NCBI GenBank assembly: GCA_958429225.1
Contig: CAUAJB010000044.1
Span: forward strand, 1-17,904
DNA from: an uncultured Collinsella sp.
GTDB lineage: Bacteria; Actinomycetota; Coriobacteriia; Coriobacteriales; Coriobacteriaceae
Length of the DNA stretch: 17,904 nucleotides
Reading direction: 5' to 3'
Each line of letters begins with the position of its first letter. The stretch's first letter is position 1. Shown piece after piece: positions 1 through 7,435 of this stretch. The notes under the pieces were generated by a model, which ran no database searches, was not told the origin of the DNA, and was given only the letters and a program-made list of their open reading frames with translations. The translations under genes and the position numbers were made by a program.

Positions 1-23
1 AATACATCTCAACCGACATATAG

Positions 24-60
24 GGGTAGCTAAAATAGCCCCGTCCCAAATTAGCTACCC
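24..60. promoter_or_regulatory. Inverted repeat over a possible -10 element upstream of the SNF2 helicase gene
   Basis: GGGTAGCTAA at 24-33 is repeated exactly as its reverse complement TTAGCTACCC at 51-60, a perfect 10-bp inverted repeat with a 17-base spacer. A TAAAAT hexamer at 31-36 overlaps the left arm and could be a -10 element, which would place both arms around the transcription start; no convincing -35 is visible. A second, competing hairpin is possible between GGGG/GCTA at 23-32 and TAGCCCC at 36-42. It may be a repressor operator or a leader hairpin; there is no T-run to make it a terminator. The role is inferred. Confidence 0.45.
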
Positions 61-80
61 TGTGTGGATTGGAGGAAGTG

Positions 81-3000
81 ATGGCGCAGGGGACGTTTGT
101 GCAGGCGCTTCGCAAAGAGGCGGCTTTGAGCGGCACCTTTATGAAGGGGCGTTCGCTCATGCTCAACGGCGCCGTGCTGTCGATTGAGGACAGCGGCTCG
201 CGCTTCTCCAAAATCGTGACGGTTGAGGGCTCGGTGCGCGGCTCGCGCGGCGACCTGTACAAGACGCGCGTGGCGCTCGACATGGACGAGCACGAGGTAA
301 TCGACTACGATTGCGATTGTCCCGCTGCCTATCGTTACCCCGGCATGTGCAAGCACGCCATTGCCACGGCTCTGGCGTATTTGGATGCCAGCGGCGCCGA
401 GCCCGTCGAAGGTTTGCGCACGCCGGTTCGCACGTTTACGGCGCAGCCGAAACAGCCCGCGCGCACCGCGCCCAAAGCGCCGGCCGTCAACCCCAACTTT
501 CCCTTCCCAGCACCCGTCCCCACGAGTCCCAGCCTCATGGCGGCGCTCTCCGATCTTTCGGACGCGCGCATGGGTGAGCTGGCGAGCATGCGCCGCAAGC
601 TTGCCGGTGCCGTTGATCCCGACGCCCCCAAAGCGGCGTTGGAGCCTTCGTTGGTGCCGTACTACAATCCGCTGTTCGCCGACCGCTTTAACTGGGCGCT
701 CGAGTTTCGCATTCGCTGCGGTTCGGTGTCCTACGTGGTTAAGGATATCGACGGCATGGCCGACGCCTATGTCCGAGGCGGTACGTTCTCGTACGGCAAG
801 AAGCTCACGTTTGTCCATACGCCCGAAGCCTTCGAAGACGTGTCGACAAAGCTGCTCAACCTTGTCGTGACGACAGTTGCCTATCTCGATGACATCACAA
901 GCTCGCGTTCGGCGTCGTACGACTTTGCCCGTAGCGGTTTTGTTGCCGAGCGTCAGTTGCCGCTGTCCGAGCATAGCATCGTATATGTGCTGGACCTGCT
1001 GCGCGGCCAGACCATCTCCTTTGAGCCCGCCTGGTCGCGAGGGACGACGACGCATCGCACCTATGATGTGGCGGTTGAGCCAGCATCGCAAGGGGAGGAC
1101 GAGGCGCTGTCTAAGCGCCCACCGCTCCTTGCCGCCAAAATCGCGCCGGCGGCTGGTGGCAGCTACGATCTACGCCTGCCGGCCGATGCATACTGCTTTG
1201 CTTCGGGCGACGTTGCCTATCTGGTCGACACCCGCCGTGCGCGCCGCGCCGATGTGGCGTTTGCCCAGCATGCGGCGCCGTTTCTATCGCGTTTGCTGCC
1301 CTGTCGCACGCCGGTCCATATCGCTGCCGACCAGGTGGGGGAGTTCTGTCGTATGGCGCTGCCCATTTTGCGCGACTACACCGACCTTACCGCGCCCGCT
1401 GCGCTCGATACCGTGGCGCCCGAGCCGGGCTTTGCCATGGCGATCGGCGTCGACGATGGTCTCGTGACCTGCAAAATTACGGTTACCTACGGCGACTGGT
1501 CGGCAGATCTCTTTAGCCTGGGCGCTCCGGGCAGTCCCTTCGAAGAGCAGCGCCCGGGCGTGCCGCCGCGCGACGAGGTGGCAGAGTTTCGCGTCATGGA
1601 CACGGCGGCCCTGTATTTCGACTTTTACGAGGGCGGCCTGGCGTTTGAGGAACGCGATGACGAGAGCCTGTTCCGCTTGCTGACCGAGGGCCTGTCTGCC
1701 CTGTCCGAGCTGGGCGAGGTCATGCTCAGCGACCGCCTGCGCCAGGTCTCGGTCCGCCCTGCGCCCAAGCTTTCGGTGCGTGCGACCGTCAAGAGTAACC
1801 TGCTCGACGTCGAGCTGGGCGCGAGTGGGCTTTCGGCGGCAGACCTTGCCATCTACCTCGACTCCTACAAGCGTCACCAGACGTTTGCGCGTCTTACGTC
1901 GGGCGACATCATTCGCCTGGACGAGGGAGCGCGCGCCGCGTTTGGCCTTGCCGAGGATTTGGGGGTCGATGCTGTCGACCTGCTCGACGGCGTGTCGCTT
2001 CCCGCGTCGAGTACCCTGTTCGTCGACAGCATGCTTGCGCGCACGCCCACGCTCGAAGCCGATCGCGATGCTGCATTCCGTCGCACCGTCGAGCGCCTGG
2101 ATACGCTCGGCAAGATGGACTTTACGGTGCCGGCATCGCTCGAGGCAACGATGCGCGGCTACCAGGTCGACGGATACCAGTGGCTCGGCTCGCTCGAACA
2201 CCTGGGCCTTGGCGGCATCTTGGCCGACGACATGGGCCTGGGCAAAACGCTGCAGATGACCGCACATATCCTGGCGCGTGTGGAAGCGGGGGACATTAAG
2301 CCCACACTTGTGGTGTGCCCCGCGTCGCTTGTGTACAACTGGACCGCCGAGCTGGAGCGCTTTGCCCCGTCGCTCGATGTGTGCGCCATCGTGGGCGCCA
2401 AGGCTCAACGCCGCGTGCAGATCGCCGGCGTGGCCGAGCATAACGTGGTCGTGACGTCGTATGACCTTATGCGCCGCGATATCGACGAGTACGTCGAGCA
2501 GGACTTTGCCCGTGTGGTGCTCGATGAGGCCCAGTACATTAAAAACCCGCTCACGCAGGTGGCGCGTGCCACCAAGCGCCTGCCGGCCGGCGTGCGTTTT
2601 GCCCTGACGGGCACGCCCATCGAAAACCGCCTATCCGAGCTCTGGAGCATCTTCGACTTTTTGATGCCGGGCCTGCTGGGTACGCGTGAATCGTTTGCAA
2701 AGCGCTTCGAAAGCCCGGTCGAGCATGCCGAGGGCGACAGTGCCGCCCGCCTGCAAGCGCTCGTGTCGCCGTTTGTGCTGCGCCGCGTAAAGGAGGACGT
2801 GGTGGCCGACCTGCCCGAGAAGATCGAGGATACGGTCATGGCGCAGCTCACCGGCGAGCAGCGCAAGCTCTACCTGGCCAACCAGGACCGCATCGCCCAG
2901 CAGGTGCAGCACCGCGAGGCGTCCGAGTTTAAGAAAGACAAGCTCAAGGTGCTTGCCGAGCTCACCAAGCTGCGCCAGATCTGCTGCGACCCGCGTCTAC

Positions 3001-3545
3001 ACTACGAGGATTACAAGGCGGGGAGCGCCAAACTCGATACGTGCATGGAGCTCGTGTACGGCGCACTCGACGGCGGGCATCGCATCCTGTTGTTCAGCCA
3101 GTTTACGGGTATGCTCGATATCATCGGTAAGCGCTTGGCCAAGGAGGACATCGCCTTCCTTAAGCTCACGGGCGCTTCGTCTAAGGAGAGCCGTGCCAAG
3201 ATGGTCGCGCAGTTCCAAGCGGGCGAGGTTCCGGTCTTTTTGATTTCGCTCAAGGCGGGCGGCGTGGGCCTTAACCTGACGGCTGCCGACGTGGTCATTC
3301 ACTACGACCCGTGGTGGAACGTGGCGGCGCAGGACCAAGCGACTGACCGTGCACACCGTATTGGCCAGCAACATGCCGTGACCGTGTACAAGCTCATCGC
3401 CAAGGACACGATCGAGGAACGCATTATGCAGATGCAGGAGTCCAAGCGCGACTTGGTCAACAGCGTGCTCGGCGGCGACGGCATCTCGTCGGCACTGTTC
3501 ACGCGCGAGGATGTTTTGGCGCTGCTCGGCGGCGACGGTCGCTAG
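81..3545 (+). CDS. SNF2-family DEAD/DEAH-like helicase with N-terminal SWIM zinc finger
   Basis: This 1154-residue protein is a Swi2/Snf2-type ATP-dependent DNA translocase. The start is taken at ATG 81 because GGAGG at 71-75 lies 5 bases upstream; an in-frame TTG at 69 would precede that site. A SWIM zinc finger (CxC...CxH) is formed by C78, C80, C90 and H92. After a long middle region come the helicase motifs: Walker A DDMGLGKT with K722, DEAQ at 815-818, TGTPIENR (motif III), then in lobe 2 the LKAGGVGLNL segment (V) and DRAHRIGQ near 1089-1096 (VI). All residues expected for ATP hydrolysis are present. Bacterial proteins of this design (SWIM plus SNF2 plus helicase C) are widespread and mostly uncharacterised; roles in transcription recycling or DNA repair are plausible but not shown here. 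It appears monocistronic. A GC-rich hairpin (CGGTCG 3581-3586 with CGACCG 3600-3605) follows, without a T-run. Confidence 0.95.
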   Translation: MAQGTFVQALRKEAALSGTFMKGRSLMLNGAVLSIEDSGSRFSKIVTVEGSVRGSRGDLYKTRVALDMDEHEVIDYDCDCPAAYRYPGMCKHAIATALAYLDASGAEPVEGLRTPVRTFTAQPKQPARTAPKAPAVNPNFPFPAPVPTSPSLMAALSDLSDARMGELASMRRKLAGAVDPDAPKAALEPSLVPYYNPLFADRFNWALEFRIRCGSVSYVVKDIDGMADAYVRGGTFSYGKKLTFVHTPEAFEDVSTKLLNLVVTTVAYLDDITSSRSASYDFARSGFVAERQLPLSEHSIVYVLDLLRGQTISFEPAWSRGTTTHRTYDVAVEPASQGEDEALSKRPPLLAAKIAPAAGGSYDLRLPADAYCFASGDVAYLVDTRRARRADVAFAQHAAPFLSRLLPCRTPVHIAADQVGEFCRMALPILRDYTDLTAPAALDTVAPEPGFAMAIGVDDGLVTCKITVTYGDWSADLFSLGAPGSPFEEQRPGVPPRDEVAEFRVMDTAALYFDFYEGGLAFEERDDESLFRLLTEGLSALSELGEVMLSDRLRQVSVRPAPKLSVRATVKSNLLDVELGASGLSAADLAIYLDSYKRHQTFARLTSGDIIRLDEGARAAFGLAEDLGVDAVDLLDGVSLPASSTLFVDSMLARTPTLEADRDAAFRRTVERLDTLGKMDFTVPASLEATMRGYQVDGYQWLGSLEHLGLGGILADDMGLGKTLQMTAHILARVEAGDIKPTLVVCPASLVYNWTAELERFAPSLDVCAIVGAKAQRRVQIAGVAEHNVVVTSYDLMRRDIDEYVEQDFARVVLDEAQYIKNPLTQVARATKRLPAGVRFALTGTPIENRLSELWSIFDFLMPGLLGTRESFAKRFESPVEHAEGDSAARLQALVSPFVLRRVKEDVVADLPEKIEDTVMAQLTGEQRKLYLANQDRIAQQVQHREASEFKKDKLKVLAELTKLRQICCDPRLHYEDYKAGSAKLDTCMELVYGALDGGHRILLFSQFTGMLDIIGKRLAKEDIAFLKLTGASSKESRAKMVAQFQAGEVPVFLISLKAGGVGLNLTAADVVIHYDPWWNVAAQDQATDRAHRIGQQHAVTVYKLIAKDTIEERIMQMQESKRDLVNSVLGGDGISSALFTREDVLALLGGDGR

Positions 3546-3710
3546 CCGCGCGCGGGGTGGGACTGCTGGAGCGGGCAGGACGGTCGACGCATTTTGGCCC
3601 GACCGCTTGCCTGATCCGTTATGTGTTCATTTGCAATGCCGTGGATGGTTTGTCTGCCTTTGGGCATAAGAACCATCAAGAACATTGGCACATCAGCAAA
3701 GGAGAACATC

Positions 3711-4073
3711 ATGGCGAAATTCTTTAAGGACCCCGACGGTAAGCTCATCGCCGCCCTTGGCGACGACGTTGCGACCCCTGCCGGTTGCACGGAACTGACC
3801 GCAAACACTGAGGACGCGGCGCACGAGAAGCACGTGCCTGTTGTCGAGACCGAGCGCGACGGTCACGTGATTCGCGCCCGCGTTGGCTCGGTCGAGCACC
3901 CCAGCCTGCCCGAGCACTACATTGAGTGGATCGCCCTTGAGGCCGAGGGCCGCTTAGAGGTCCATTACCTTGAGCCCGGCATGAAACCCGCGACGTTTTT
4001 CGCGGGCGGCTCCAAGACCGGTACCGTCTATGCCTACTGCAACCTGCACGGGCTGTGGTCCGCGACATTCTAG
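3711..4073 (+). CDS. Superoxide reductase (desulfoferrodoxin family, center II only)
   Basis: A 120-residue protein that should reduce superoxide to hydrogen peroxide at a mononuclear non-haem iron site, a cytosolic oxygen defence typical of anaerobes. The iron ligands of center II are all recognisable: H41 (in EKHVPV), H63 (EHP), H69 (EHYIEW), C110 and H113 (YCNLHG). The catalytically important lysine of the family corresponds to K40. The N-terminal four-cysteine rubredoxin-like center I of classical desulfoferrodoxin is absent: the first 25 residues (MAKFFKDPDGK...) keep the length of that segment but hold no cysteine, so electrons must come directly from an external donor. The start is ATG 3711, with AAGGAG just upstream; in-frame upstream codons lack an RBS. 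The gene stands alone, followed by a terminator, with no rubredoxin gene beside it. Confidence 0.9.
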   Translation: MAKFFKDPDGKLIAALGDDVATPAGCTELTANTEDAAHEKHVPVVETERDGHVIRARVGSVEHPSLPEHYIEWIALEAEGRLEVHYLEPGMKPATFFAGGSKTGTVYAYCNLHGLWSATF

Positions 4074-4118
4074 GAGCGCGCCCCCGCTCGGGGTATCATA
4101 GCTAGCATATGCACATGC

Positions 4119-4151
4119 AAGCGCCGACTGCATTATGCGGCCGGCGCTTTT
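4119..4151 (+). terminator. Intrinsic terminator after the superoxide reductase gene
   Basis: AAGCGCCG (4119-4126) pairs with CGGCGCTT (4142-4149), and the right arm runs into TTTT (4148-4151). The 15-base loop is rather long and the T-run short, so strength is uncertain. It separates the superoxide reductase from the next gene, whose RBS begins about 25 bases downstream. Confidence 0.6.
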
Positions 4152-4190
4152 ACTACGATTTCGATGGTTTACGACGGAAAGGGCTGAGCC

Positions 4191-6176
4191 ATGAAGCTCG
4201 CGCTTGCACAGATCGATATGCGCCTGGGTGATATTGAGGGCATTTGCGGCCGCATCGAGGACCAGGCTCGTCTGGCCCGCGAGCGCGGGGCGCGCGTGCT
4301 GTGCGTTCCGGCTCCGCTCTTTATGGGCGCCATGCCCGGTGGCCTGGTGGGCGCTGCCGACTTTGAGCACGACATGCTTGCCGGCTTGACTGGTGTCGCC
4401 GAGCGTATCCAGGAGCTTGACATGATCTGCATTGTGCCCGCGGCGGTTTCGTTTAAGGGCCAGCCGCTGCTCGACTACATGATGCTCAAGGACGGTCATG
4501 TGGTGCCGGCGCGTTCGAGCATTGCCCTGCAGCGTGGCGAGAACAACGACACGCGTTGGGCGCCGCCGGTGTTCGACGTGGACGGCGTGCGCATCGCCGT
4601 GATTTTTGACTTGGACCGCGAACTCGAGATGCTGCCGACCGGTGTTGACCTCATTGCGTATTTCCAATTCAACGCGTTTGACATGACCGACCGCGAGACT
4701 GCCGCCATTGCCGCCGTTCGCAGCGGCGCCTACCGCAAGATCGCATCCAAGCGCAGCGTGTGGTTCGCCTGCATGGCGCCGGTCGGTGCCTATGACGAGT
4801 CGGTGTATACCGGTGGTTCGTTTGTACTCGACGACTGCGGTCGCGTGGTGGCCCAGGCGCCGTGTTTTGAGGAGAGCCTCCTGGTTCAGGAGATTCAGCG
4901 CGGCGTGATGCTCGATGCCCTGGAAGATCACGAACTGCCCGAGTTTCGTTCCGAGGAGTGGCTGTGGCAGGCGCTGGTGCTCGCCGTGCGCGACAACGCC
5001 CGAGCCCACGGTGCGTCGCGTGCTGTGGTGGCACTCGAGGGCGACTTGCCGTCGTCTTTGCTGGCGGCGCTGGCCGTCGACGCTCTGGGCCCGCGCAATG
5101 TGATTGGCCTGGTGCTGGGGCGCAACCGTATCTTTACGCCGGCGCAGGAAGAGGCCGAGGCTGCCCGCTGTGCCGCCGTCCGCGCCATCGCCGAGCGTCT
5201 GCACATTCGCACTGTCGAGCGCGATGCACCGGATGCGGCGCGTGTGCTCGATCGCGACGTGTCGGCGGGCGATGCCGAGCGTCTGCGCTCGCGCACACTG
5301 GGCCTCATGCTGGAGGACACGGCGCTCGAGCTGGGTGCGATGGCGCTGAGCCCGCTGTCCAAAACCGAGTACGCGCTGACGGCGCCGGCGCTTTGCGGCG
5401 GCTATCAGGGCGACTACGCGCCCTTTGGCGATGTGTACCTGTCGACGCTTGAGTTTGTGGCGCGTGTGCGCAACCGCACGTCTTCCGTGGTGCCCCAAGA
5501 GCTCGTGACGCTCAACGCGGTGGAAGACTGCATGGAGCGAGTGCTGGCGCAGGCGCTCTCGACGCTCGACGGTCCGGTCGATATGCTCGATCGCGCGGCA
5601 CAGCTGCTCGGCGGGCTTGAGCCGGGTGAGGTCGATGGCGCGCTCGAGGCGCACGTGGACCGCAATCGATCTTTCGACGATATCCCGATGGCCGCTGGCA
5701 AGCCTGAGGCCTGCTCGCTGCTGCTGATGCTCGTTCGACAGGGTGAGGCTGCCCGCCGCATGTTGCCGACGGCACCGATCGTCTCGTCCCGCTCGTTTGC
5801 CGAGCGCTCTTGGCCGTACATGCTCGCGTGGTCCGACCTGGGGCTTAATGGCAAGGAGCGTATGTCGGTCGATTCGCTGGCACGCGCCGAGGTGCGCCGT
5901 TTTGCTGACGAGGATACGAGCGAGCGCGTGCGAAACGAGATGATGGGCGTGCTGGGCGAGCTACTGGGTATTTCGCCCGAGCAGATGGAGGAGCTGCGCT
6001 CCGAGGACGGTCAGCGTCGTTTGCACGAGGGAATGAAAAAGTTCGAGGGTGAGGTTCAGGACGCCATCGATAAGATGATGGGCGGTCAGGGCGGCTCGCA
6101 GGGTGGGCCCCAGGGCACGCCGATGCCGCATCCGCCAGTAGATCCGAGGCAGTTCCCATTCTTTAGCCAGAACTAG
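4191..6176 (+). CDS. NAD+ synthetase-like protein (nitrilase fold plus NadE fold), apparently catalytically dead
   Basis: The 661-residue product aligns by eye with glutamine-dependent NAD+ synthetase over its full length: a carbon-nitrogen hydrolase domain (about 1-245), then an ATP-pyrophosphatase domain (about 255-545, with AALAVDALGPRNV at 292-304 and GDYAPFGDVY). Catalytic positions have been lost. In the amidase domain the Glu of the usual FPEL is A41, the Lys aligns to S110, and the Cys of the usual ICED aligns to D140. In the synthetase domain the SGGxDS P-loop reads EGDLPS (283-288), and GTGNKSE reads SPLSKTE. A C-terminal extension of roughly 100 residues follows, ending in a Gly/Met/Pro-rich tail. 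The frame is intact with normal codon use, so it is probably expressed as a pseudoenzyme or an enzyme with changed chemistry. Homology is clear; NAD synthesis is unlikely. ATG 4191 follows GGAAAGG. It lies just upstream of ruvC but is separated from it by the SOS promoter. Confidence 0.8.
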   Translation: MKLALAQIDMRLGDIEGICGRIEDQARLARERGARVLCVPAPLFMGAMPGGLVGAADFEHDMLAGLTGVAERIQELDMICIVPAAVSFKGQPLLDYMMLKDGHVVPARSSIALQRGENNDTRWAPPVFDVDGVRIAVIFDLDRELEMLPTGVDLIAYFQFNAFDMTDRETAAIAAVRSGAYRKIASKRSVWFACMAPVGAYDESVYTGGSFVLDDCGRVVAQAPCFEESLLVQEIQRGVMLDALEDHELPEFRSEEWLWQALVLAVRDNARAHGASRAVVALEGDLPSSLLAALAVDALGPRNVIGLVLGRNRIFTPAQEEAEAARCAAVRAIAERLHIRTVERDAPDAARVLDRDVSAGDAERLRSRTLGLMLEDTALELGAMALSPLSKTEYALTAPALCGGYQGDYAPFGDVYLSTLEFVARVRNRTSSVVPQELVTLNAVEDCMERVLAQALSTLDGPVDMLDRAAQLLGGLEPGEVDGALEAHVDRNRSFDDIPMAAGKPEACSLLLMLVRQGEAARRMLPTAPIVSSRSFAERSWPYMLAWSDLGLNGKERMSVDSLARAEVRRFADEDTSERVRNEMMGVLGELLGISPEQMEELRSEDGQRRLHEGMKKFEGEVQDAIDKMMGGQGGSQGGPQGTPMPHPPVDPRQFPFFSQN

Positions 6177-6215
6177 GGCAGAAGCAATCTTGCTTTAAGC
6201 ATCTTGGCCCCGTTG

Positions 6216-6224
6216 TGTTATTCT
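6216..6224 (+). promoter_or_regulatory. Extended -10 promoter element for ruvCAB
   Basis: TGT followed by TATTCT (6219-6224) fits an extended -10 (TGN-TATNNT). No good -35 sits at the usual distance, as is common for extended -10 promoters. Transcription would start near 6231, inside the adjacent SOS box, which leaves a leader of about 60 bases before the ruvC start. Confidence 0.55.
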
Positions 6225-6225
6225 A

Positions 6226-6237
6226 GAACAGACGTTC
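6226..6237. promoter_or_regulatory. LexA (SOS) box controlling ruvCAB
   Basis: GAACAGACGTTC is a perfect match to the Gram-positive LexA/DinR (Cheo) core GAAC-N4-GTTC, with a further matching G at 6238. It lies immediately downstream of the -10 element, where bound LexA would block RNA polymerase. Control of ruv genes by LexA is well established in other bacteria; here it is read from site and position only. Confidence 0.8.
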
Positions 6238-6293
6238 GTGAATGATGCGCGGGGCCTTGTCTTGCGCTGTGCTTGTGGCGAGGGGAGGTTGGC

Positions 6294-6815
6294 TTGGTTA
6301 TCTTGGGCATCGACCCCGGTTTGGCTCATACGGGTTGGGGGATTATCGAGGAGCGGCGTGGCGAGGTTCGCTGCCGTGCCTACGGCTGCATCGAGACCAG
6401 TGCCGGAAGTCCGCTCGCGGTGCGCCTGTCGCATATCGCCCATGACCTTAAGGATGTCGTCGAGCGTTATCGACCCGACACGGCTGCTGTCGAGAGCATC
6501 TACTTTGGCGCCAACGTTCGTTCGGCCATCCCCACGGCGCATGCCCGCGGTGCTGCGCTCGTGGCGCTTTCGGAGTGCGCGCTCGAGATTGGCGAGTACA
6601 CGCCCATGCAGATCAAACAGGCTGTGGTGGGCACCGGCGCCGCGGACAAGCGGCAGGTCGCCTACATGGTACGCACGCTCACGCAGCTCGACCACGACCC
6701 GCATCCCGACCATGCCGCCGATGCCCTGGCTTGCGCCATATGCCACGTAAACCTCAGCCGCACCCGCGCCCTCACCGGTGGCGAGTTCTATCAACAGAGA
6801 GGAACCGGATACTGA
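6294..6815 (+). CDS. ruvC: Crossover junction endodeoxyribonuclease RuvC
   Basis: RuvC resolves Holliday junctions by paired nicks and works with the RuvAB motor in recombinational repair. The 173-residue product has the usual length and begins MVILGIDPG, carrying the first catalytic Asp (D7). E67 in AAVESIYFG, and H140 with D143 in the HAADALA segment, complete the metal site; a His at the third position is also found in other RuvCs, such as that of Thermus, so it is not a defect. The start is the TTG at 6294 because AGGGGAGG (6281-6288) lies 5 bases before it and this gives the canonical N-terminus. The stop TGA overlaps the ruvA ATG by one base (TGATG), indicating translational coupling. 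First gene of an SOS-type operon. Confidence 0.96.
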   Translation: MVILGIDPGLAHTGWGIIEERRGEVRCRAYGCIETSAGSPLAVRLSHIAHDLKDVVERYRPDTAAVESIYFGANVRSAIPTAHARGAALVALSECALEIGEYTPMQIKQAVVGTGAADKRQVAYMVRTLTQLDHDPHPDHAADALACAICHVNLSRTRALTGGEFYQQRGTGY

Positions 6816-7435
6816 TGATTTCCCAGCTCCACGGAACGCTTGTCGAGTCCACGATGAGTTCTGCCGTCGTCGATGTGTCGGGCGTTGGCTTTGAGCTCGG
6901 CATCTCGGGCAGCACTGCGGCCACGTTGCCGACGCCCGGCGGCGAGGTCCGCCTCTACACGCGTATGCAGGTGCGCGAGGACGCCATGACACTTTTCGGT
7001 TTTTCCTCAAAGGATGAGCGCACGATGTTCGACCGGCTCGTGTCCGTCTCGGGCGTTGGCCCGCGCTTGGCGCTCGCCGTGCTTTCCACCTATACCGTGG
7101 GGCAGCTGTATTCGCTGGTGATGGCCGAGGACGACAAGGGCATGGCCAAGGTACCCGGTGTGGGCAAAAAGACAGCTCAGCGCCTGATCCTGGAACTCAA
7201 GAGCACCTTTGCCAAGGATAAGGGCTTTGTGCCGGTCGACGTGATTCCCGGCCAGGTTGCGATGCCGGTTCCCGCCGCCGCTCCTTCGGCGATTGATGAT
7301 GCCCGTGCGGCACTCCTTTCCATGGGCTTTAGCCCGCAGGAGACCGATGTTGCCCTGAGCGGGTATGATGGTCAGAATATGCGTGTCGAGGATCTGCTCG
7401 GCGCGGCGCTTAAGCGACTCGGAATGGATGCGTGA
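6815..7435 (+). CDS. ruvA: Holliday junction DNA helicase subunit RuvA
   Basis: RuvA binds the four-way junction as a tetramer and loads RuvB. The 206-residue protein starts MISQLHGTL, typical of the N-terminal OB-fold domain. Two helix-hairpin-helix motifs follow, SVSGVGPRLAL (about 77-87) and KVPGVGKKTAQRL (about 112-124). After a flexible Pro/Ala-rich linker (about 142-158) comes the UBA-like RuvB-binding domain III (from DDARAALLSMGF at about 161). ATG 6815 overlaps the ruvC stop; AGAGAGG about 12 bases upstream may help, but coupling probably dominates. Its own stop overlaps the ruvB start in the same TGATG arrangement. Confidence 0.96.
   Translation: MISQLHGTLVESTMSSAVVDVSGVGFELGISGSTAATLPTPGGEVRLYTRMQVREDAMTLFGFSSKDERTMFDRLVSVSGVGPRLALAVLSTYTVGQLYSLVMAEDDKGMAKVPGVGKKTAQRLILELKSTFAKDKGFVPVDVIPGQVAMPVPAAAPSAIDDARAALLSMGFSPQETDVALSGYDGQNMRVEDLLGAALKRLGMDA

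Noticed and set aside
1284..2441. Minus-strand open frame of 385 codons inside the SNF2 gene
   Set aside because: It is a shadow frame in the SNF2 helicase, with composition typical of antisense reading and no motif.
3954..5654. Minus-strand open frame of 566 codons opposite the NadE-like gene
   Set aside because: It lies wholly antisense to a recognisable protein family, is rich in His/Arg/Gln as expected from the complement of GC-rich coding DNA, and shows no domain or RBS.
6294..6815. RuvC with a His in place of the third catalytic Asp as an inactivating change
   Set aside because: His at this position (HAAD) is found in other active RuvC proteins, for example from Thermus, so it is not unusual.
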